A stretch of 61,501 nucleotides of DNA, taken from the NCBI GenBank assembly GCA_027488335.1, contig JAIYBU010000117.1, forward strand, positions 1 through 61,501. The letters run 5' to 3'. The stretch is from Cytophagaceae bacterium (GTDB lineage: Bacteria > Bacteroidota > Bacteroidia > Cytophagales > Spirosomataceae). Below are positions 52,645 through 61,139 of this stretch, piece by piece. The translations under genes were made by a program, and so were the position numbers. The notes under the pieces are model-generated. The model was not told the DNA's origin. It saw nothing but the letters and a program-made list of their open reading frames with translations, and did no database searches. The number at the start of each line of letters is the position of its first letter. Within the stretch, counting starts at the first letter, position 1.

Positions 52645-53304
52645 TTATCGTGCGTTAATGCCAAAAATAAAGTTAATGCCTATGATGTTTTTGGTGTCAG
52701 GATATTTTTTATTAACATCGGGCTGCCAAATGTAGTATAAATTAACACTTTTGTTTTTCATGTATTCGTAATTGATACCTGCACGGTTTCGCCAAAAATC
52801 TGCCTCGAAGACACCATCGTTTTTGTGCATAAAAGGCTCGGTTGAAAGACTGAAATCTAATTTTTTGGTAACGGCATATTTTACGCCGAAGCGAGTTCTG
52901 AGGTAATTTTCGGCTGTGCCTTCGTCGTCGCCGATAAATGTTTTTTTCTGAGATTGGTAGGTTTCACGCAACGAAAACGTAAATTTTTGGAGTTTATATT
53001 TTCCTTCTATATTTCCTGCAAATCGGTGAAAGTTTTCGCCATCAACCACGCCATAGCGATAAGCCACTCCAGCTGAAAGAAATTTATTTAGTTTCTTATC
53101 GCCTTCTAAATAAAAATACGAACCACGATAATTGCTTGAGTTTTCGTTGAATTTTACTCGATATTCGGTGCCGAGGCTCCAACCTTTTTTGAAATCAATA
53201 TCAAGCGAAACCGAGCCACGAGTTTGTAAATCAACCTCCGATTTTTGGGCAAAAGTGGCCGAAGAAATAAATAATAGGGTAATTAGTTTAAGGTATTGTT
53301 TCAT
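52645..53304 (-). CDS. DUF2490 outer-membrane barrel-like protein (copy 1)
   Basis: A 219-residue exported protein (signal ISSATFAQK). It shares the DUF2490 layout with its downstream twin: VDLQTRGSVSLDIDFKKGWS, VKFNENSSNYRGSYFYLEG, NLYYIWQPDVNKKYPDTK and a last strand IIGINFIFGI. The ATG at 53304 is preferred because it directly precedes the signal peptide; an upstream start at 53352 would put a polar stretch before it. It lies 63 bp after the DUF4956 gene, in the same direction. Confidence 0.85.
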   Translation of the reverse strand: MKQYLKLITLLFISSATFAQKSEVDLQTRGSVSLDIDFKKGWSLGTEYRVKFNENSSNYRGSYFYLEGDKKLNKFLSAGVAYRYGVVDGENFHRFAGNIEGKYKLQKFTFSLRETYQSQKKTFIGDDEGTAENYLRTRFGVKYAVTKKLDFSLSTEPFMHKNDGVFEADFWRNRAGINYEYMKNKSVNLYYIWQPDVNKKYPDTKNIIGINFIFGINAR

Positions 53305-53367
53305 AAAGGAAAAGTTTAGTAATGTAGCATTTGTGTTGAAGGACCAAGACAAATGTTTCGGAGGAAA

Positions 53368-54003
53368 TTATTCATAAAAGTAAATAGTCATTCGGGTGGC
53401 ATCTTTTAGGAAATCAATTTCTTGGATTTCTATTCGATGAATATCGAGACCCGTACGTTTTTTTAAGTCAGCCAGTAATTCGGGTCGTTTTTCGGGACTA
53501 ATGAGGTTAATATTATCGTAAATGATATTTTTCGTAAACTCCTTTTTAATGAGCCAATTGCTTTCAAGCAGGAATGTGGCAATCAGAATAATGCCATTTA
53601 AAAGAGCCAGTTCGTCCCAGCCCCCTTTGCTAATGGCCGAAAGTAAGCCAATGGCAATGACCAAAAACAGATAGGTCATATCTTTAGTCGAAATACTTTC
53701 AGTACGGTAACGGAGCATCGAAAAAACGGCAAATAAACCAAAGGCAGCCCCCATCGACATCTCGACTTTATTGAGCAAATAAGTTATTAAGAAAATGACC
53801 AAGTTGAACGCAAAAAACGTAAGATATTGGTCGGATTTCTTGTAGATTTTGTAGAAAATTAAGCGAATTAATATAAAAACTGAGGCTAAATCAATGAATA
53901 ATCGGATGAAAAATTTGCTGGAAAGTTTTTCGAATAACTCAAAAGAAGCTGTTTGTACGGATTGTAGGGTGTCAGGCGATAGCGTTTGCTGTAAAAGATT
54001 CAT
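53368..54003 (-). CDS. DUF4956 membrane protein
   Basis: A 211-residue inner-membrane protein. Four hydrophobic helices lie at about 26-46, 55-75, 80-105 and 110-145 (FFIRLFIDLASVFILIRLIF, LTFFAFNLVIFLITYLL, MGAAFGLFAVFSMLRYRTE, YLFLVIAIGLLSAI), followed by a cytoplasmic alpha/beta tail (PEKRPELLADLKKRTGLDIH). MGAAFGLFAVFSMLRYRT is the DUF4956 signature. The family usually sits next to VTC-type polyphosphate polymerases and, often, CotH kinases. Here it overlaps the VTC gene by 32 bp, indicating coupled translation and probably a complex. Confidence 0.9.
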   Translation of the reverse strand: MNLLQQTLSPDTLQSVQTASFELFEKLSSKFFIRLFIDLASVFILIRLIFYKIYKKSDQYLTFFAFNLVIFLITYLLNKVEMSMGAAFGLFAVFSMLRYRTESISTKDMTYLFLVIAIGLLSAISKGGWDELALLNGIILIATFLLESNWLIKKEFTKNIIYDNINLISPEKRPELLADLKKRTGLDIHRIEIQEIDFLKDATRMTIYFYE

Positions 54004-54772
54004 ATTGGTGTAAGGTTTTTGCAATTCGTTTTAGGTGTTTTTTGAAATTATTTTGTTTGATGCCCTCAAAGAGGCTGATGATTCCGAAGCAATATTTACT
54101 TATCGAACCCGATTTTAGATGATATTTTTTCAGAATATCCAGTATCGGTGAAGCCCCCACTTTCTCTTGTTTGATTTCGGCAATAGCTATTTGAGCGTAT
54201 TGAATTTCTTTTGAATCATTCTTGAACGTAAGCCCTAAATCAATCGTGAGGCGTTCGGGGCTTTGCTTGCTTACGAGCGTAAGTCGACTGTAATTGACCC
54301 ACATAATGCCCTGCAAATTTTGGGGTTCGATTGGACTGATTTTGCTCAAAAAAGCTGAACTTTCGTCGTGTAAATAAGGCTCGTCGATTCCCTGAGTTTT
54401 GATGCGTTTTTTGATGGTTCGTCCGTGATTATTCTTAAATTTCACTTCAAAAAACTGTAAATTTGAGCCAACGTAATTACGTGCACGCACCTTATAACGG
54501 TTTTGCTTACCTACTTGATGTTGATGGTAGAGTCTTAAATCTTCGGTATCATAATAAAGCGTTTGATAAGGACAAATTCGCTGATTATTAATCTCTAAGA
54601 GTTTATAGTGTTGTTTGGCATCGGATAAAATGTCGGGTAGTAAATTCACGGGAATCAGGTATTTTACATCCATTCTATCCATCAATTTCACACCCTCCAT
54701 CTCAGCTAACGTAATTGGCTCAAATAGTTTTACTTCTTCTTGTATTTTTTCAAAAAAAATAGCTGTCGTCAT
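53972..54772 (-). CDS. VTC-domain polyphosphate polymerase-like protein
   Basis: A 266-residue cytoplasmic protein with the VTC/triphosphate-tunnel fold. Basic and acidic tunnel residues are spread over its strands: MDRMDVKYLIP, LYYDTEDLRLYHQH, NRYKVRARNY, FFEVKFKNNHGRTIKKRI, WVNYSRLTLVSK, LTIDLGLTF and IAIAEIKQEK. Yeast Vtc4 makes polyphosphate from ATP with this domain; bacterial relatives are mostly untested. The downstream DUF4956 membrane protein overlaps its 3' end, so the polymerase may work at the membrane. No SPX domain is present. Confidence 0.88.
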   Translation of the reverse strand: MTTAIFFEKIQEEVKLFEPITLAEMEGVKLMDRMDVKYLIPVNLLPDILSDAKQHYKLLEINNQRICPYQTLYYDTEDLRLYHQHQVGKQNRYKVRARNYVGSNLQFFEVKFKNNHGRTIKKRIKTQGIDEPYLHDESSAFLSKISPIEPQNLQGIMWVNYSRLTLVSKQSPERLTIDLGLTFKNDSKEIQYAQIAIAEIKQEKVGASPILDILKKYHLKSGSISKYCFGIISLFEGIKQNNFKKHLKRIAKTLHQYESFTANAIA

Positions 54773-54781
54773 AATAATCTC

Positions 54782-54797
54782 CCCTTTAGGGGTTGAT
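54782..54797. repeat. Short G/C palindrome
   Basis: CCCCTTTAGGGG in the 29-bp gap before the VTC gene start, a minimal version of the G/C-rich palindromes at 13279-13304 and 58239-58316. Confidence 0.4.
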
Positions 54798-54801
54798 GGC
54801 T

Positions 54802-55275
54802 TTAAAACTCATAAATATATTTTTTGGTTTGAATCAACTTGCCTTTGGTATCGTAGGTTTTTCTTTCTGTTCTTAGGCCTTTTCCATTGATTGTATAAAC
54901 CGAGCGACTGACAAGAGCATTCTTTTCATCGTATTTAATTTCTTCCGATTTCTCGCCGTCAGCATTGTATTTATAAACAAAACGATTGATTTGCTTGCCT
55001 GTAGCATCGAAAGTAGCTTCTTCTATTTTATCGCCATCTTTATTGAATCTTGTTGCAGTTTTGTCTTTTAATACTCCATTTTTATCGTAATTGACCTCCA
55101 AAATTGCCTCACCTTCTTTATCGAATTTCTTTGATACATCGTTGTGGATAACTTCTTTTCCATTTTCATATTCTACGATTACTTCGGTCATTCCTTTGAC
55201 ACCATTTTTACGAATATCTTTTTTTGATTGTGCCAAAAGGTAAAGAGGCATTAAAAGAAAAATTAAAATTTTCAT
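54802..55275 (-). CDS. Secreted YD/MORN-like repeat protein
   Basis: A 157-residue exported protein (signal MKILIFLLMPLYLLAQ). The mature part is built of about six short repeats of the type YDxNGxLxxKxxxxFNxDGxK (for example FDKEGEAILEVNYDKNG, RFNKDGDKIEEATFDATG, YNADGEKSEEIKYDEKN), which would form an extended beta-hairpin strip. Function unknown. It stands 29 bp before the VTC gene and may be part of the same envelope module. Confidence 0.75.
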   Translation of the reverse strand: MKILIFLLMPLYLLAQSKKDIRKNGVKGMTEVIVEYENGKEVIHNDVSKKFDKEGEAILEVNYDKNGVLKDKTATRFNKDGDKIEEATFDATGKQINRFVYKYNADGEKSEEIKYDEKNALVSRSVYTINGKGLRTERKTYDTKGKLIQTKKYIYEF

Positions 55276-55915
55276 GTTTTTAGTTTATCGTTTTCACTTA
55301 CGCTATCTGAGAGTTTTGTTTAGCTAAGCAATATCGTGACAAAATTTAATACTTGAAATAAAACTACCCTAATGCCGAATGATTTTATCTATTTTGTATT
55401 TTCTGCTAAATGCTTAATCTTGAATAAGACATATACTTTGCGTAATTCGTTGCGTCATCTGTTTAAAACCACAAATATCTACGAGTCGAAAAACGTACGA
55501 TTTGTCTGTGTTGAACGTATAAACTGCTATTTCTATGTCGTAAATCCTTGCTCAAGTAAGTAGTAAGACCGATACAAATGGAAGTTTTGGGTTTAGTACT
55601 ATTGATAGCGGCTGAAATTGCTCAAAAGTAATGTTGGTTTTCGAGTAAACTGGCTATCAAACTAACACAATTGTAGTTTCGGCTAATAAATACTTCGGTT
55701 ATGGTTATGAAGTTGAGGAAAATAGGTAACGTTTTACGGCTCGATAAAATGGTGGGGTTTAGCAAGTACAAAAACTCAATAAGATTTTAACTATTGAGGC
55801 TTATATTTTATCCCACTTTTGGTAAATGTATAATATTTTTTAAAATTTATCTATAAAAATCCAGTTTGTAGTATCCTCTAAGTCGGTAGCTTAGTGACTC
55901 TTAAAATTAGAAAAA
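55276..55915. other. 640-bp gap with a gene remnant
   Basis: The plus-strand frame at 55372-55563 is not convincing. Around 55559-55729 lies a decayed Cna-B/carboxypeptidase-regulatory-like coding segment. The remainder (55730-55915) shows nothing. Confidence 0.5.
55559..55729 (+). pseudogene. Remnant of a Cna-B/CarboxypepD_reg-like domain with in-frame stops
   Basis: One reading frame gives TDTNGSFGFSTIDSG, a stop (TGA 55613), then VMLVFE, a stop (TAA 55646), then TGYQTNTIVVSANKYFG and a third stop at 55727. The pieces follow the order of an Ig-like regulatory domain (TDxNGxFxF ... LVFxKTGYQTxTIxV). The stop after LVFE would be one base change from a Lys codon. It is too ordered to be chance but no longer translatable. 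Confidence 0.5.
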
Positions 55916-57283
55916 TTACTTCAAAAACGCCTCAACAGCCTGATTTCTACTCACAACGTGTTGTTTTAAAATTGGCAAAGCAGCCGTAAAACTGGCGGTA
56001 TTCGTAAGATTAGAATAGGGCTTTTCTTCTTTTTCAGTACCGTTTACAAACGGTGTAATAAGTGTCGTTGCTTTATCAAAAATTTCGTTCATCTTACTGG
56101 TAGTGAATACATTATCGTTGAAATCTTTTACGTAAGCTTTGTATTTAGCATAATAAACTGGGTCATTAGCCACATAATTAATCAAAGGCCAATTATTGGC
56201 CACCCCCGCCAATGAAAGCTGCACACGAGCCTGTGAGGTCAAGGCTTCATTATTATCCCATGGAATCCATAGTAATTTTTTTGATGAATGATTATACAAA
56301 TAATGGTTATGGGCCATTGCTCCGTAGGTATCCCAACTTACCAAAGTAGTGTTTACGGCCAACCACTTCACAAAATGGTCGGCGTTGAAAACTTTCTCCA
56401 GGTTTTCACGCCAAAGTGTAGGGTTTGAGGTACGAGTCGAGGCATTCAAGGCCGTAATGGTTGCTTGTACATCGCTCCAGTCGGGAGTATCTTCATTAGT
56501 TTTCTTTTCAAACTGTGTCTGTGAGAAATTCTGAAAAGTAGATTCTGGTTTGTAAAGATTGCCCTTTTCTTCACCAAATTGTGATTTCAACATCGTATCT
56601 TCGATGGCCTCAATCATGGTATAAACACCGCAGTATTTTAGCCCATCCCCAAAGTTGATATATACTTTATAGAAGGCTGTTTGAGCGGCAGGAATACCCG
56701 CCATACGGAAAATATCAGCCGCCACTTTCTCTCGAATCAATGAATTATCTTTAAAAGCAGGCGACATCGAAACTTCCTTGAAACCGTATAATCGTTGATT
56801 TTTGATTTCGGGATATTTATCTTCAAATTCATCAAACTGTATTCTGAAAGGCAATTTATAGATGCCACCACGCCAAATCGATGATAAACTCGAATTTCCT
56901 TTGAGCCTAAAGCCCACATTATTCCACGTTTTACCATTAAATTTTAGCGTAACCGACACATATTTTGGTTCGGTCGAGCTGTTTACACCACCTGGGGGTA
57001 TACCTCCACCTTGTTGCGTTCCGCCCACGCCGAAATCCGAACCTTTCACCGAAACCATGTCAGTCCTAATTTCCTGCCAAGTTTCTTTGGTCATATTTAT
57101 TTCGAGTGAATTGACTTTATCTTGCGGAAAAACTATTGTGTAGTTAGGTTCGGCGTCGTTGCTGTGGCTCTCGGTTGACCAATCGGGGTTTGTATTAGAA
57201 GGCGTGATTGTTTCGGCATTTTTTACACAAGCAACCAAAAGCCACACACTTGTGGCAACAAACAATATTTTGACAGGTTTCAT
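55916..57283 (-). CDS. CotH-kinase-family lipoprotein
   Basis: A 455-residue lipoprotein (signal ends WLLVACVKN, Cys19). The CotH domain covers about 48-400: IVFPQDKVNSLEINMTKETW at the start, VGFRLKGNSSLSS, the LIREKVAADIFRMAGIPAAQ helix, YCGVYTMIEAIEDTML, GNLYKPE and a C-terminal HNHYLYNHSSKKLLWIPWDN. CotH proteins are atypical protein kinases; spore-coat CotH phosphorylates CotB and CotG. The last motif here is WDNNEA where many members have WDxD. A Gly/Pro-rich insert (GVGGTQQGGGIPPGGVNSST, about 87-106) is unusual. CotH genes recur beside VTC/DUF4956 genes; here 640 bp separates it from that run on the same strand. Confidence 0.85.
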   Translation of the reverse strand: MKPVKILFVATSVWLLVACVKNAETITPSNTNPDWSTESHSNDAEPNYTIVFPQDKVNSLEINMTKETWQEIRTDMVSVKGSDFGVGGTQQGGGIPPGGVNSSTEPKYVSVTLKFNGKTWNNVGFRLKGNSSLSSIWRGGIYKLPFRIQFDEFEDKYPEIKNQRLYGFKEVSMSPAFKDNSLIREKVAADIFRMAGIPAAQTAFYKVYINFGDGLKYCGVYTMIEAIEDTMLKSQFGEEKGNLYKPESTFQNFSQTQFEKKTNEDTPDWSDVQATITALNASTRTSNPTLWRENLEKVFNADHFVKWLAVNTTLVSWDTYGAMAHNHYLYNHSSKKLLWIPWDNNEALTSQARVQLSLAGVANNWPLINYVANDPVYYAKYKAYVKDFNDNVFTTSKMNEIFDKATTLITPFVNGTEKEEKPYSNLTNTASFTAALPILKQHVVSRNQAVEAFLK

Positions 57284-57409
57284 AAAGGGTATTTAGTTTT
57301 AGACGATAGACGTAAAGACGTAAGTTGCTGAGAAATAGTTGTTTTGATGCTTTTTTGATGAAAAACCTGCGGAAAATCTTGAAATGTCTGTATTCTAATT
57401 TGTTCTCCG

Positions 57410-57417
57410 TAATTTTG
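57410..57417 (+). promoter_or_regulatory. -7 element of the LytTR gene
   Basis: TAATTTTG, an exact TAnnTTTG match, 71 bp before the ATG at 57489. It lies upstream of a possible TTG start at 57453. Confidence 0.4.
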
Positions 57418-57488
57418 CCACGCAAATTTTATTTCGCCAAGCCCGAAAATCATTGCACGAAAACGGAAATCTTACTACTCAAATTGCC

Positions 57489-58238
57489 ATGAATATTCTT
57501 TTGGTCGAACACGATGAGAATCAGGCAAGGCTACTTACGCAAGTTTTAGCTGAGTATTTTCCTATGAGCAGCATTGAGTTTTGTCAAACAAACGAAGAAT
57601 TAAAAACTGCACTCAATGCAGGAGTTTTGTATGATTTGGCTCTGTGCGAAGTAGAATTAAGAGACGGATTGATATTTGAAATATTTCAAGAATCATTGCC
57701 GAGTTTTCCTGTTGTGTTTATGTCGGCTTATTACAAATATTGGTCGCAGGCAATGGCTTATAATGCCATTGATTACCTCAGAAAACCAATAGGGAAGGAG
57801 GAAGCAAATCGGGTTTTGGGGAAATATGAAGCATTGAAATTGCATTTTTTGAAGCGTTTTTCGGCCGAAAATGAATCAAGAATAACAAAGTCTGCTTTTC
57901 AGAAAGACCGCCTGATTGCCAAGAAAGGCACTAACTATTATGTGGTTTCGACCAAAGATATTGCGTTTATTTATACCGAATCAAGAATTGTATTTTTAAT
58001 AGACCGCACAGGTGAACGCTACACCGTAGAACGTAGCCTGAGTGAACTCGAAATTGAGTTGCCGAGTAGAGATTTTTTTCGGGTAAATCGCAAATTTATT
58101 GTACATATTAATGCCATTCTGAGTTTTAAGCCTTCATTTAAAGGCAAAATTGCCCTCGAACTCCTGCACCTCGCCAAAGCCGAAGTAAGTATCAGCCAAG
58201 AAAACGCCGCCCAGTTTAGAAAATGGATTGAGGAGTAA
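57489..58238 (+). CDS. LytTR-family response regulator with Glu at the phosphoacceptor site
   Basis: A 249-residue transcription regulator. The REC domain (1-120) starts MNILLVEHDENQARLL. The segment normally reading LxxLDxxLPDG is LALCEVELRDG, so Glu54 stands where the phosphorylated Asp should be. Ser in FMSAYYKY and Lys in DYLRKPIG remain. The LytTR domain (about 140-249) has DIAFIYTESRIVFLI, FFRVNRKFIVHINAI and a final FRKWIEE. Glu at this site often mimics the phosphorylated state, so it may be active without a kinase; none is adjacent. The ATG at 57489 is preferred to a TTG at 57453. The TonB receptor 92 bp downstream is a possible target. Confidence 0.88.
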   Translation: MNILLVEHDENQARLLTQVLAEYFPMSSIEFCQTNEELKTALNAGVLYDLALCEVELRDGLIFEIFQESLPSFPVVFMSAYYKYWSQAMAYNAIDYLRKPIGKEEANRVLGKYEALKLHFLKRFSAENESRITKSAFQKDRLIAKKGTNYYVVSTKDIAFIYTESRIVFLIDRTGERYTVERSLSELEIELPSRDFFRVNRKFIVHINAILSFKPSFKGKIALELLHLAKAEVSISQENAAQFRKWIEE

Positions 58239-58316
58239 CCCCACCCCCGACCCCTCCCCGAAGGAGAGGGGGATATTTGCTCCCTCCCAATCGGGGAGGG
58301 TTGGGGAGGGGTTTTT
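58239..58316. repeat. G/C-rich palindromic element, terminator-like
   Basis: A 78-bp block of alternating C-runs and G-runs directly after the LytTR stop. CCCCTC/GAGGGG and CTCCC/GGGAG form inner hairpins, and the outer CCCCACCCCC and GGGGAGGGG arms can also pair. It ends with GTTTTT. It is far more G/C-rich than the rest of the window and matches the class of palindromic intergenic elements common in Bacteroidota genomes. Confidence 0.65.
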
Positions 58317-58330
58317 AAACCAAATGAAAA

Positions 58331-60967
58331 ATGAAAAAAACATTTACAATTTTTAGCAGTATTTTAGTCACAGTGCTATCATTTCGAGCATCGGCTCAGC
58401 TTGATAGTGTTCAGAATCTCAATGAAGTCGTGGTTTCGGCTTCTCGTATCGAAGAAAGTATTTTTAAAGCCCCAGTTTCGGTTACGAAGGTGTCGGCTTT
58501 ACAGTTGCAAAATTCCCCGAGCGTAGAATTAATTTCTTCGTTGGCTCGCTACAAAGGCATTGATGTAAGTCAGTCGAGTTTATTCGTAACTAGCCTAAGT
58601 ACACGTGGATTTAATAGCGGAAAAGCCGAAAGGTTATTGCAACTGGCTGATAATGTGGAATTTATGTCTCCCACCTCTTCGCTTTACGGCGGAAATTGGA
58701 TGGGAACGCCCGAATTGGATATTGATAATATAGAAATCATTTACGGAGCAAATTCAGCTCTTTACGGTTCGGGGGCGTTGAATGGGGTAATTTTGATGAA
58801 CTCAAAAGACCCATTTAAGCATCAAGGCATTACGGTTTCGGTGCGTGGTGGTTCACGTCTTTTGTTCGATACGCAACTGCGTTATGCACAAGTTTTTGCC
58901 AAACGTTTGGCATTTAAACTGAATGCCAATTTTATTTCGGCCGATGAATTTTTGGGCGAATCTGATGCGGCTATCAAATCCACCACCGAGGGCGGTTTGG
59001 CGGGTTCTGATGCTGCAAATAATGCTTATGGTTCACCTTTTGGTTGGAATAAGCTCAATTATTTCGGTGATATTGGCTCTACTATTACGAACCCAGACTT
59101 TACTAAATACAATGATGGTAAACCTTACCGAATTTATATGCCAGGTTTCAAAGAAGGCGAGATTTTGACTGTGAATGATAGCCGACAATTTGGTTTTGGC
59201 GGAGACTTCAAAGCAGGAAATTTACGCTTGAATCCATCACTTCATTTCAAAATCAACGAACGCACGAAGGCTTCTTACGAATACCGTAAATCTATCGGAA
59301 ATGGTATTTTTCAAAGTACAAGCCGCTTTGCTTGGCGAGAAATGAAATATGATTTACACAAATTTGAGATTAAAAACGACCGGTGGTTTGTGCGTGCCTA
59401 CTCAATGTTTGATTACGGTGGCAAAGCCTACGAAATTGGTGGTGTGGCAAATGCCCTCCAAAATATGCGTATGACTGACCCCGCCAACGGGAGTTTCTCG
59501 ACAATTGCAGCTAACTACTTTAGTGCTTGGAATCAGATTTTTGCGGCTGCTCGTGGCAATGGTTTTGGTGGCGGAAATTTGGTAGGGGTTTATGTGCCAG
59601 ATGCTGTTAACGGTGGTGTGCCAACGGCTTTTTCTTTGCCAGCCATTCAAGGTGGGCAAAGCATCGAAAATGCTGCAAAATTGGCTTTTGATTTGACCCA
59701 AAATCTGCAAATCAAGCAAATTCAAGGTGCATCAGTGCCGACAGTTTTTGAGCGTGTAACACAACAAGTAGCGAATGGCGTGGGCGATTTGAAAATAAAT
59801 GGTACAACCGTAAAAGGGGCGGCCTTTACGAATACCGCTCGTAATATTGATTTTTCGGCACAACGTGAGTTTCGTTTCAAAACTACCAATGTGGTTGTGG
59901 GTGGAGCATACCGCAAATACATTCTAAAATCAGCAGGAACATTACTTTCTGATGGAATTTATTCACCATTAAATACCGAGCAACGAAACGAAATAATCAA
60001 CTGGGAGTCAGGAGTTTACGGGCAAATTCAGCAAAAGTTTTTTGATGAAAAACTGACGCTCGCAGCCGCTACTCGACTCGATGCTTTCAAGAATTTCGAT
60101 ACAAAACTATCGCCAAGAATCTCGGCTGTTTATGCTTCTGGCCGACATAATTTTAGAGCCAATTATTCAACTGCTTTCCGAGCCCCTGCCCAGCTTGACC
60201 AATATATTTATTTAGATTATGGCAGTATTTTGCTCATCGGAAATACCCAAAATGGCTTCAAAGGCTTAAATTCAACAGGAACGGCTGCTTATGAAGTAAA
60301 AAAACTCGCTCCCGAAAAAATGAATTCATGGGAAGTGGGTTATAAAGCCTTGCTCACCAAAGATTTACAAATTGATTTGAGTTACTATAGAAGCTTGTAT
60401 AATGGTTTTATTGGAATCGTGCGTTTCCAAGGGCGTGAAGATGGACAGATGCCCGAAGGTGATTTTGTAAAGAAAACAGGCGACTGGGCTAAGCTCGTAG
60501 GCGACCGCACACGTGGCAGATTTATTCAGACTTGGGCAAATTTTGATAAACCAGTAACTATCCAAGGTGCATTCGTAAGTTTAGATTATCGTTTAAACAA
60601 AAACATGAGTTTTTACGGAAACTACACTTGGTCAAAAATATCAGATATTAAAGGCCTAATTGCGGGCTTCAATACGCCCAAACATAAGTTTAATTTAGGA
60701 GTTAATGGCTTGATAAAGAAAGAGTTAACATACTCAGTAAATTATCGTTGGACAGATACTTATACTTACTTTATGCCATTTGATGAAGGTCAAATAAAAG
60801 CCTTCGGAACGCTTGATGCACAAATAAATTACCACGCAAAACCACTCAAAACTACCTTCAAATTGGGTGGTACAAATCTTACAAACGCCAATGCCATCAC
60901 GGTTTACGGCTCAGCACCAATCACCCGAATGGTGTATGTGGGTGCGGTGCTTGATTTGAAGTATTGA
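58331..60967 (+). CDS. TonB-dependent receptor without CarboxypepD_reg domain
   Basis: An 878-residue outer-membrane receptor with signal peptide (ends SFRASAQL). It goes straight into a plug (about 30-150): NEVVVSASRIEESIFKAPVS near the TonB-box position, TSLSTRGFNSGK and IEIIYGANSALYGSGALNGV. A long barrel follows and ends RMVYVGAVLDLKY. The lack of the N-terminal Ig-like domain separates it from the other receptors here. The ligand is unknown. It follows an atypical LytTR regulator, separated by a G/C-rich terminator-like element, and is itself followed by a hairpin at 61027-61056. Confidence 0.9.
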   Translation: MKKTFTIFSSILVTVLSFRASAQLDSVQNLNEVVVSASRIEESIFKAPVSVTKVSALQLQNSPSVELISSLARYKGIDVSQSSLFVTSLSTRGFNSGKAERLLQLADNVEFMSPTSSLYGGNWMGTPELDIDNIEIIYGANSALYGSGALNGVILMNSKDPFKHQGITVSVRGGSRLLFDTQLRYAQVFAKRLAFKLNANFISADEFLGESDAAIKSTTEGGLAGSDAANNAYGSPFGWNKLNYFGDIGSTITNPDFTKYNDGKPYRIYMPGFKEGEILTVNDSRQFGFGGDFKAGNLRLNPSLHFKINERTKASYEYRKSIGNGIFQSTSRFAWREMKYDLHKFEIKNDRWFVRAYSMFDYGGKAYEIGGVANALQNMRMTDPANGSFSTIAANYFSAWNQIFAAARGNGFGGGNLVGVYVPDAVNGGVPTAFSLPAIQGGQSIENAAKLAFDLTQNLQIKQIQGASVPTVFERVTQQVANGVGDLKINGTTVKGAAFTNTARNIDFSAQREFRFKTTNVVVGGAYRKYILKSAGTLLSDGIYSPLNTEQRNEIINWESGVYGQIQQKFFDEKLTLAAATRLDAFKNFDTKLSPRISAVYASGRHNFRANYSTAFRAPAQLDQYIYLDYGSILLIGNTQNGFKGLNSTGTAAYEVKKLAPEKMNSWEVGYKALLTKDLQIDLSYYRSLYNGFIGIVRFQGREDGQMPEGDFVKKTGDWAKLVGDRTRGRFIQTWANFDKPVTIQGAFVSLDYRLNKNMSFYGNYTWSKISDIKGLIAGFNTPKHKFNLGVNGLIKKELTYSVNYRWTDTYTYFMPFDEGQIKAFGTLDAQINYHAKPLKTTFKLGGTNLTNANAITVYGSAPITRMVYVGAVLDLKY

Positions 60968-61026
60968 ACCGTTTTTGTCTTTCATAAATAATAGTCTGAC
61001 TCTTAATTTTATTTGAAGAGATAACT

Positions 61027-61056
61027 CATTGCCGTCAGTTTTAACTGACGGCAATG
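61027..61056. terminator. Hairpin between convergent genes
   Basis: CATTGCCGTCAGTT and AACTGACGGCAATG form a perfect 14-bp stem around TT. No T-tract follows, but the position 60 bp after the receptor stop fits a terminator. Confidence 0.65.
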
Positions 61057-61139
61057 AACCAGATTCTATAAAATTCTATTTGGTAAAATGTCTCACAAGG
61101 TCTGTTAAAAAAATCGCGGTTATACTGTATACATCAAAA

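Noticed and set aside
55372-55563. 63-codon plus-strand frame that faintly suggested a LytTR domain
   Set aside because: Apart from a YTLRNSLRHL stretch the LytTR landmarks are missing and spacing is wrong; treated as spurious.
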